Of a stretch of DNA of 50,345 nt, positions 33,401 to 43,557 are shown piece by piece. The DNA is from Chromera velia. Its lineage: Eukaryota; Sar; Chromeraceae. Each line of letters starts with the position of its first letter. Position 1 is the first letter of the stretch. Where the stretch lies: assembly GCA_018398765.1 (NCBI GenBank), contig JAHBMJ010000331.1, positions 1 through 50,345 on the forward strand. The letters are read 5' to 3'. The translations under genes and the position numbers were made by a program. Below the pieces are notes generated by a model, which searched no databases, was not told where the DNA came from, and was given only the letters and a program-made list of their open reading frames with translations.

Positions 33401-36400
33401 CAGGTCAACCGAGTGAAGGACTGCATGGAGACGGGGAAAACGCTGGTTCTTCTGAATTTAGAGACTCTCTACGAATCGCTCTACGATGCCCTCAACCAAT
33501 ACTTCACTACATTTGCAGGCCAGAGGTCAGCCGCTTGAAAGGGAAGAAGAAAGACGTACTCTGAAGGCTGCATGGGGGAAGCATGCACCTGTGTGTGTGT
33601 GTGAGGGAAAGCTGAGAGGGAAGATGCAGATCTTTACGTCCCTGCAGTTCCATCCGACGGGAGGGACCTTTTCGACAACACTGAAGATGTACGTCTGTCT
33701 CGATTGACTATCTTCTCATTCCTCTGTCTGTCTGTCTGTCTGTCTGTCTGTGTGCCTGCCTTTAATTCCCGACAGATACGTCGATTTGGGTCTCGGGAGT
33801 CAACGAGTGAAGTGTCGGGTCCACCGTTCCTTCCGTCTCCTGGTGGTGGCAGAGGCCTCCCGTGTGGCCGCTTACCCGATCCCCCTGCTTGGCCGTTTGG
33901 AGAAACACAGACTCACTGTGAGAGACCTCCTAGCGAGGCCCGCTCTGGCCCAAACCCTGCAGATAGCATCGCAGTGGGCGCGTGACTTTTCGAAACTTTC
34001 CATCAGACACCGAGATGTCCAGATGCGCATGCGGCCTTCAGTTGCAAATTCAATCGAACCGACACGCGCGTTCGCTTCATATTCTGAAGACACGCTGGCG
34101 GCGATTGTCCTGGCAGAAGCGCGGGATCTTGAAGAGTCCGAAGGAGACGATTTCAAATCTACGGAGGGTCTGTCTTTCGAGGAGAAACTCTTTCTGGCTG
34201 TGAAGAGACGGCTTCTTGACACAGCGCTTCCCGATGCAGTTCTGCGTCTCCCCTTTTCTTGTCTTGCTTTTCAGCCAGAGAAGGAGGATGTGGGGTCCCT
34301 ACAGGCTTCGTATTTCGACGACCCTTCTCATGGTAGTCTGGCGGGGGTTATTTGGCGTCTGTTGAATGAGAGAAAGGAGAGGGAACGGAGCCAGACCCCC
34401 TTTCTTTGTTCTTCTTCAAAGAGCGTCGACTTCTCTTTGATCACCACGAGGTCCCGTTTGGTCGTGCAGGAGGATTTAGAATCTGCGTTTACGTCTGCTC
34501 TTTCTCTCTCTTCTCCTTCTGGCGAGAGGTTGGCACGGTCAGAGTGTACCGGGCGGATCGTGGAGGTCTCCCAGTTCTCTGAGGAGACACAATTCCGACA
34601 ACACCTGACGAAGCAGGCGCTGCCGTCGCTGCTGGAACAAAATGAGAACCAGAACAGCAACTCGAAGGATCGGGATGCGTTCCTTCTCGTGCAATGCGAC
34701 GCCGCAGGGCGGGGGGCTTCCCATCTGTTCGCGTGTGTGCAGACAGTTCTGGAGGAGACGACAAGGGAGGCACTCGACCAAAAGGAGAACCTGAAGAGGG
34801 AAGGAGGGACCTGCCATCTGCACGTGCTTCTCATTGCCCGTCTCTCCCCCCCTGTGCTGGAAGAAGACGGCGAGTCGGAGGTGAGTGGGGAAAGTTCAAC
34901 TTCCACCTGCGGTCTGATGACTGCCATAGGAAGGGGGGGAGTCTGGAGGAGGGCGATCCATGTCGACTTCCTCACCCCCGACAGCTCCCCTCAGATGTTA
35001 CCGCCCCTGACACAACTTCGGACTCTCTCCATGGCAGAGACGTGGCAGGCTGCAGACCTATCACAGCAACGGTCTCTTCTCAGATCCTGTGCGCATGAGG
35101 CGTGCACCCGCATGGCCCCGGGTGCTCCCTCGGCATCGGCACAGAGGGGAGCGGCAGGGCGTCTGCGTTTAGAGATTCTCCTGGAGATTACAGAGGAAGA
35201 AGAAGGAGAAGGCGAGAGAGCCCGACAGGGACTCGGAGCGATTGGCAGAATCGATTGGCAAAGTCGTCTGCTGAGACTGCTCTGTCAGGCGGTGGGGACT
35301 AGACTCATCAGACGGGAGGAGAACGTAACGCTCGCAAGTCCGTCCGTCCAGCTCGATCGACTGATTGTCGGAATTTTGATTTGCAAATTAAGTGCTTCAA
35401 CCCTGTTGTCATTTGTCATTTGATCAATAAAAATGTCCTTCCTTCACCATCGGTTGCATGACAGTATATGAATCACCTTTCCAGCGACAGGTTTCTTTGG
35501 TGACACAAACACAGGCAGAAAGAAAGAAAGCGATTGTGAATGGGGCCCTGCTAAGACGACGCCAAAAACTTTTTTTCCCGTGCGTTGCTTTTGTTTCTGT
35601 ACTTTTCTTGTAAAGGGACCATGCACCAATAGGAAGCGTGTCTTCTCTCGTCTCTGTCTGTCTGTCTGTCTGTCACCTTCTCGTGTCGTTCTCTGTCTGC
35701 AGCTGGGAGACGGAGCCAATGGGTTTCTCTGGCAGCTCTGTCGTCCCTTCAGGGGGTCGGCGGCAGGTTTTCTTCTTTTTCTTCTTCTGGTGTTCATCTG
35801 CAGCTGCAAAGAGCGGAGCGGTGCTTCTCTGAGGCGATGCTGCAGGCTGTGCGGACAGAGATGGCACCGCAGCTGCGGGACGTGGTTGAGGTCCTCGACA
35901 GACAAGCAAACATGAGGCTGGCAGGGAGGGGGATGATGCATTTTGAGTTGTCAGTCAAAACAAACATGACCTTTACGAAGACAGAAGCGAACAGTGGTGC
36001 ATGTGAAGCATTTAATTCTCCTCACTCACCTCATCCGTGCTCGTGAATTCTTTCTCCGACGGTACATGTCCTCTTCTTCCATTCTTCTTTTGACTACTTT
36101 CGCTCGAGGTCAACGCGCGCCGCAATTGATGGACACACAACCCTTCCTCCTTTCCTTCCCTTTTCCCTTTCTGTTTGCCTGAGTGGTGCCTGTCTGCAGA
36201 GGGGCTCAGAGGGAAATTGCCAAAGGACTTCCCCGGTGGTCAACGGAGGTCTGGTTCCGTCTTGCTGCTGTGGAGTTGCAAGACTGGCGACAAGGAGGGG
36301 GGGAGGCGGAGGCGGTCCAACTCGTCTCATCTGTCCCTGTCTCGTTTGTGCACTTTCCCTTTGCATGGAGAGTCGCGGAGGTTTTGGACACTCTCACAGC

Positions 36401-39400
36401 GGAGGCGGGGGGCAGTGGCGGACTGCCTCTACAGAGACGGGCATTGCTTCTTGGTCAGAGCCCCCTTGGTTCTCTTTTGAGTCGTGTTCTTCTTTCACCT
36501 GAAGACCTGGAGGAGGGGTGCAAAATTCTCGGGAGAGATCTGGTCTTGCTTCGTGTCAGCGAGATTTCTGGAGTGCCCAACGAGACGGAAGTCCTCGAGG
36601 CGGCTGTGGCAGAGGTCTTTGAGGGTGCAGACAGAAGGCTGACAGGGGGGGGAGAGGAGATGCAGAGTATGACGGATCGCCTTGAGAGCCCTCCTTTTGT
36701 CGAGAACTTCTGTGCTCGACTAGTCGCTGCCTACGAAGAACTGGTGGTGGGCCGAGTCGCGCAGGGGCTCCGGCATGCTGCTATCCTTCTCAAGGCAGCC
36801 CACGCTGTGCTCCCATCTTTCCTGCTTGTCCAGGAGGATGAGGCGGGCGCACGTGGGGAGGGAAGGGAGATTTCCCAACGTGTCCCCGGTAGTTTTGGTC
36901 TGTTGGTTGCGACGTGCATCGTTCGTCGGCTGCAGAGCACATTTGAAGGAGAGAGAAGTCTGAAGAGCCTTACAGAGGTCGCGGAGTGGGTAGTTTCGTT
37001 GGAGAATCCGGTTGGGGCCCTTCTTGCACATTTAGGAGGGGAGAAGGGGAGTACCTCCTTTAGAGTGCGTGCTCTGTCGGCAGGTTGGGAGTCTGTGCGA
37101 GTCTGCGCTCTTCTTGCTCTTAGGGCAGCTCCTGAGATGGGCGCATGTCTGTTCAGGAATTTTCCTGAAGAGAGAGGCGGCCTCAGGAGAACGAGACTGG
37201 AAAGGCAAAAACAGTGTGCAAAAATTGAAGAGGCGGTAGCAGCAGGCATGAGAAGACTCATTCATGAACTGCCAACCAAAGTCCAAAATTCAGAAGCAGC
37301 GGCAGCAGCGACTGTGGCGTCACCAGATGACGTTGCCCTCCTGCGTCCGTTTTCTCTCTCCGTCTCTGTAGTGGAGGGAGTTGAAGGGGTTCTGAACGAC
37401 GCAACACACTCAATTGAAGAGTCAGTGTATCAGACAGAGTGACCGTCCTCTTCAGTTCTTCCCATCTTTTGTCTTCGATTCTTTGAATCCCCCGGAGTGG
37501 AACGTCTTCTTACAGACGGTCGTCTCTCTCCTTTTTCTTTCACTTTGCATGACTCGTGTATACCTCGTAGAGTAGAGAGAGGAAGTGAATAAAGCGATTG
37601 ATGCATGGCACCCGCTCCCCTCCCTGCATGAATTGACCCTCTCGTGATGAGGGGATGACAATGTGTTTCGTTCCCTCTCCTCTCCTGCATGGATTATGCA
37701 GAGCCGCTTTCCAAGGAGGACACGACGCGGCACTGCCAGCCGCCTGCGACAGGTGCGGAGCCATGACTCGTGCGTTTGTGAAGTTGCAGCGCTGCAGTCA
37801 CTCTGTATGCCTCGACTGTCTCCAAGGGGAAGAGGCCGAGAGTGCTCCGCGGAATGTGTGTGGAGTGGGGGGGTGCGGAGAGCGTCTGAGCCCCCTCCAG
37901 CGGGAGGAGGTGAAGAGAGGTCTCGAGCGGCGTCAGAAAGTTGTGGCGGCATGGCGTGCGGTTGCTACCGACTTCTTCACGGACTTTCTCTCAACGTCAG
38001 TGAGAGAGAATTCCATCCAGAGTCTGTCAGATGACAAGGAATGAAGGTTTATTTTATTGTCGGCCTAGCTGTCTTGGACAATAAATTTGGCATGCAGGGA
38101 GTGAACTGTCCGTCCCCACAAACAACCGCTATCCCTCCCGTTATTTCTCGTTCATTGCCCGAAGCTCTCCTTCTTTCTGTGCATTTATGTTGAACATCGT
38201 TTCTCTGCAGGTTCATTTTCACCCACGAGGGGCCGTCAGGAGACGACGCGGAAGCGCTCAGGGCTCGCAACGCAACAAGAGAGGAAGTAGAGGCGAGGAG
38301 ACATCAGAGACTGCATGCGCTCCTCCGGCATCTCCTGAGACACGTCGGAAGGCAGGAGGGGGGAGCTGCTCGGGGTGCAGACGTGCATGCTGAGGTCTTC
38401 TGCGCCCTTGAGTCATCCCCTGTTGTGAGGTCAGCATGCAGAGAGAGTTGCTTCCTGGGGGGGTGATCGATCGATCGATGTTTGGTTTTTGTCTGCCGAC
38501 TGCATCTTGTAGCTTTGCAGCCCGTCTTTCTTTCATTAGCAGTATTTGTCTGTAGAGCTGTGGGCTTTTGTTTCCCTCATTTCTTTCTTTCTTCCTTGCT
38601 TCCCCCTTCCCTCCCTCTGCCTCATTTTTTCTTTTGTTTTCTGTTCTTGCTTCCTTTCTATCTTTGTGTCGATCTATTTAGTGCCTGCCTGCCTGTCGTC
38701 TGTTCGATCGGTCGATTCGTCTCGTCACGTCTGTCTTTCACCCTGATGATCTCTCCCTCTGTGCTGTGCTGCATGTGCATGCAGATCCTTCCTTCTGCAA
38801 CTTGTTCTCCGGCATGGACCCCAACAGGATTCTGACCTGATTCCCCTTCTGGGCTTCTGCCTTCAAAGCGCGGAGGCCCACATAGGCTCGGAGGGGGGAG
38901 GAGAGAACTGCAGCAGGGAAAGAGGGGGGCAGTCGCTGCGGCCTCCAGTTGCACTCCGACGTTTGTTTGTGGAATGTCTGGAAGGAAGAATCGAGGAGAG
39001 CGTTCAGCAGTCCTCCATTTTCTCTTCTCATTCTGGTTTTTCTGAGGGGGCTCACCTTGACGAGGTTTCTCTCTTGAAGGTCGCGAAGGTTCGAGAGGCT
39101 CTAGACCGGCTGCAGAGGGGGGAGGCTCAGGGGGGGGGCGGGGGGTCAAGTGCAGAGAGGGAAGCGTCGGGGCTTCTGAACACTGCATTGGTTCGTTTCT
39201 GCCTCGGGGTCACTGCAGAACTTCTCTGTGATCGGTTTCCTGAAGGCCCGCATTCTGCTGACGGTGGTGCGGGTGTGTTGTCTGAAGCAGAGAAGAAGCT
39301 CTTGGAAGGGGTGCGGGCTGTGGTTTCTGGGAGACGTCTTCTCTTGGGTGTTTCCCCCGGTTGGGCTCTTGTGTTTCTGATGCGTCTTCTGTGCAGACAG

Positions 39401-42400
39401 AAGAGTGTTGTATGGTGGAGGCAACTGAGTGCGCATCCCTCGCTGAAGTGGATTGCCCCTCAGTGGGCAGATGCACAGAGCGGGCAGGGTGGGGGAGATG
39501 AAGCGGACCTGTTTCTGCTCGAAGGAGAGCCCCAAGATCCAAAAGCTGAGCGGACAAAGACGATCGGGCAGAAGTACGGGACGATTCGGGATGCCCTCTC
39601 AGAAGCTCTCATGAGAGGACAAGCATCTGTGCTCACTGATGCACTCACTGCCTCTGACGGTTTACAGGGCACGGAAGGAAACGCTGCCGCAGGCCTACTA
39701 AGAGCCCCTGCGTCGACACAGCTGCATGAGCAGGAGAAGAGGTTCACGCTCGGTCTTGCAGCTTGTTGGAATGCCGTGAGGACCCTTCGAAGCCTTCAGG
39801 AAGGGGCAGCAGACGGGCAGGAGAGACGTCCTCATGCTCAGGGAGAGGGGAGGGGGAGGCGTGAGGTCTGGCAGTCAGTCGAGGCACTGCTCTCGGGAGG
39901 AATGGAGGGAAGTCAGGGTGGTGTGGGGGGGATGCATTTGGCATCTGCTGCAGGCAGTGGGAACATGGACGACGTAGAAAAAGGGGGGGCGGGTGCTTTT
40001 GATGCCCAAGTTCCGTCTTCCTCTTCCTCTAGAAGACAGCGCCGTCGTGAGTCGGCGTTTCACGGAAGGGACGGGGAGAGCGAAGAGACTTTTACACCGG
40101 TACTTCCGGGCCGACTCTCGCCCCTATCCCACTTGATAGAATTCTCAGAGAGGCAGAACACAGTCAGAGTGCACGAGCGGAGACAGGCCATGGGCCCGGT
40201 CCTCCACCTGGGCTGTCTCCTGGCGACTCTGCCTGATGATCGTGAGGGGACGAGGGGGAGTGGAGGGGGGGGTAGAGGGCGGTCACAGGTTTTGTTGCAC
40301 CTCGCTTCCACCCTGAGAAGATTGTTCGAGAATCCAGGGACTGCGCGGCAGCTCTTTCTTCCGGGAATGGAGGCAGACGTCTCGGGGGTGGCGTTGGACA
40401 GAGGGGTTGTGAGCGGCTCCACGCAGTCAGTCAGTCAGTCAGTCAGTCAGTCAGCGCTCAGTCTAGCTTCCTAATCGGCCTCCCATGAGCACTTTTCATA
40501 TCCCCTTTTATCCGATACAGTTTGCAAACGAAATCTCTTTGCTGAGAATGCACGCGTTTTTGCATGCAGCGTCTTGTGCTGAGGCTCTTGCCTGATGCTC
40601 CCTGCCTCCTCATACACCGAATGGACCTGACGCTCCCTGCTTGCATGCATGCATGAATGCAGAGTGTGTGCGTGTCCGAACACTAAATGCGGTGAACCGT
40701 ACCACGTCGGCGACTGTGGACAACTAAACGGCACCGGAAAATGCTCGGTCGGTCGGTAGGTAGGTCATCAGAGAGCAAAAAATGTCAATCGGGCCTACTG
40801 CCGGGAAGAAGTACCGTGGGTCGTGAGAAACAGATGCGATGCTGATCTTCTCTTCAAAAGTTGGGCTTCATACTCCCTATAAAGTGTTGCATGGCAAAAG
40901 GAAGGAAGGAAGGAAATAATTCTGAATGTGGCTGCTTGATGATCTGCTCCCCCCTGTCTGCCTGCAGCATTGCGGAGGGCCGATAGGAAGGGGCACTCGT
41001 TCTCAGGTCTACCAGCGTGCGGCCAGACACGACTCGAAAGGGCATACCTGCGGGGGGGGCGTGGCAGCACAAGGGGAAGTGGCCAGTGGGAGTGCCCAGA
41101 GAGCTCTGCCGGCGTCCGTCTGCCTCCGGAGGCTTGTCACTCACTGTGTCCTGGCTGCTGCGGCGGCACGGCACTGGCAGGGCGCGGCGTCTGCAGTGAA
41201 CCCCCTTCCCGGCACTACCCCTCTGAGGGCTCCCCTTCAGTCTGAGGGCGAGACTGTTGGGTTCTTTTTGGATCACGTGAACGCAGATGCTCAGAGAATC
41301 GCAACGAGTCTCCGTCTGCCTCCTGACGGGGCCTTCGTGCTCCTGCATTCCGTCATAGGGGAGTGGGCATCGTGTGTGCTTGGAGGGAGACTCGGCTGTC
41401 GATCAGATTCTGGTCTGAGGGAGGGGGACGCGAATTTGAACGGCAACCGGGTGGGTCTGGAGACAGAGACCGGAAGGGAAGCTTGGGATCGCGTGTTCAT
41501 GGACGCGATAGGAGGAAGGGCCTTGGGGGGTGCACAGGGGAGGGTGGAGGGATCCCGGAAAGTCCTTCTGGCCGACGGCCGTTTGACTGGAAACGTGATT
41601 TTGAGGGTTGTCTTGGAACAATCCGATCCTCCCTTCTCGTCCTCTTCCTCTGGAGCGTCCTCTAGTTCTCGGGGGAGACAGTACGAGGCAGAGGAAGGAG
41701 ACGGTACGCTGTGGAGGTATCGGCAGGCTACGGGCGTGGAGACGGCAGCAGCTGAGGTGGAGACGGCAGCAGACCGGTGGAAGTCTTCTCAGGAACAGTC
41801 ACGAGGGGGGGGCGCAAGAGGGAGGGGGAGAAACGGAAGCAGCCACCGAGTGATTCACTTGGACGGCGACCCTTCCCAAAGTGCGGCTGAAGGTGGAAGA
41901 CGAAACGGATTTCATCTGGCGCCCCTTCAACTGGCTTTTGCGAATATGCATTCTTTCCGCCTACGTCAGTCAGTTCACTTCTTGGAGCTTAGGAAGGGGG
42001 AAAGATGCTTCTTTGTCCCGTTGCATCTTCTTTCATTTCATTTGTTTACTGACTTATACAGTCTGGCTTTGGTTTGACCAGGCAGGGGAAGGAATGCGAG
42101 AGGGATCACGATACTTGGTCGATCGATCGATCGATCGATAGAATTGTCTCCGTCGCAGAAACAAGATATGCCGAAATTCCATCATGAATGGAAGTGTTCC
42201 TTCCTTCCCTCCTTCCTTCCTTGATGCTCCGTCTGTTCATTTGCTGCCGGTGGGTTTGCAGTGGGTTTGATGCCCTCCGTCCTACGGCTCGTCCGCTTCG
42301 TTAACGCGGCAGCTGAGAGGTCCGGTGCGAGACGTGATGAAAGTATGGTTGAGTGGATGGACATCGATTCAGAAGGCTCAGTTGAAAGAGAGCACAGAAG

Positions 42401-43508
42401 AAGTGCTGCAGCAGCAGCAGCATCAGTGAGGCTCTCTGTGAGGGAAGCGGCGTCGACCCGTCTCAGTGCACTTCTGGGGGATGCAGGGGCGCCGTTCAGC
42501 TCAGCTGAGAGTGCCTTGGAGGCGCATCGGTTGGTGAGGGATGTTGGGGCAGCTTTGTCTCTGGCGTGTTGGGGGTCCCCTCTTCGGCCCGGCGGGTTGA
42601 GGTCTCACCGGCTTTTCAGTTCCGGGGCCCTCCTGAAGGAGGGGGCGGTGGATGTTGCACTGGCGGCGCTGAGGGGGCACGGAGAGAGAGACGGGGCAGG
42701 TGATCTAGATCCGTTTGTGGGTTTCCTGATGCCTCGACGCAAGGGGCAGGGAGCAGTAGTCCTCTGGCTGCTTGACTACATGGCTGCTGTGCACAACAGG
42801 TGCGTCGGATGGACTCTCAGGATGAAGATGAGGGATCGAGAGAGCAGAAAGCAGAGAGAGACCTTTGTGACAAAAAAGGGCACAGTACATGCATGGATGT
42901 TTGACAGTAGTTATCAGTCGTTCAAATGTCAGGCCTGTAAGTGTCGAATGGACTGCATGTGATTTTGCTCTTTCATGAGTCTTCACATGATTGGCTCTCC
43001 GTATTTGGGGGTTGCCTTTTTCCCTTCTTTCTTGCTGCCAGTGGTGGGGCTTCTGCATTTTTTTGTCGTGTTGAGGATTCACTCAAACCTGAGGCTGAGA
43101 TGCGTGAACTTGCACTGCTCTCTCTCATGTGTGACTGTATGTCCATTCTGAATCAATCCACTCTGCTGATCTCTCTTCCCTGTTCATCTCTGCAGCTTTG
43201 TCGACGCCTACTCTGCCGTGGCAGCTCCTGCTGGGCTTTCGTCTGTGCCGGGTGCGGCAGGTCGAGGCCAAGGGAGGGCATCGGGGTCCTCTGCAGGGGG
43301 GCAGTGGGAGAGGGGGAGCTGTCTGGGTGTGCTGTCTTCAGGAAAGGGGCCCGGGGGCGGGCGACAGGAGGGTCATGGCGAGGGGCACTGCCTAGCACTA
43401 CTGGTTGCAAAATGCAGGGAGCACTCCGTGAAGGTGGGCGGGCATGTTGGCGTTCTTGCTTTCTCTTGTAGTCCCTGTCTGGCTCTATGGGTGTGTATCT
43501 CACCATGA

Positions 43509-43557
<49 letters not shown>

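Noticed and set aside
33361-33564. Plus-strand frame starting MKMDAFNPSF across exon 20
   Set aside because: It is the wrong frame. The frame used in the model encodes conserved RNF213 sequence bounded by AG and GT sites.
35703-35766. A 64-nt exon between exons 21 and 22 of the RNF213-like gene (CTGCAG acceptor, GGCAG donor)
   Set aside because: Its frames either break downstream or require a phase-2 donor I could not find. Direct joining of 35324 to 35804 is simpler.
41881-42141. Alternative frame with VEDETDFIWRPFNWLLR in the RNF213-like gene
   Set aside because: Attractive by eye, but it cannot be joined in phase. The other frame joins at 41964/42262 to give the conserved LGLMPSVLRL block.
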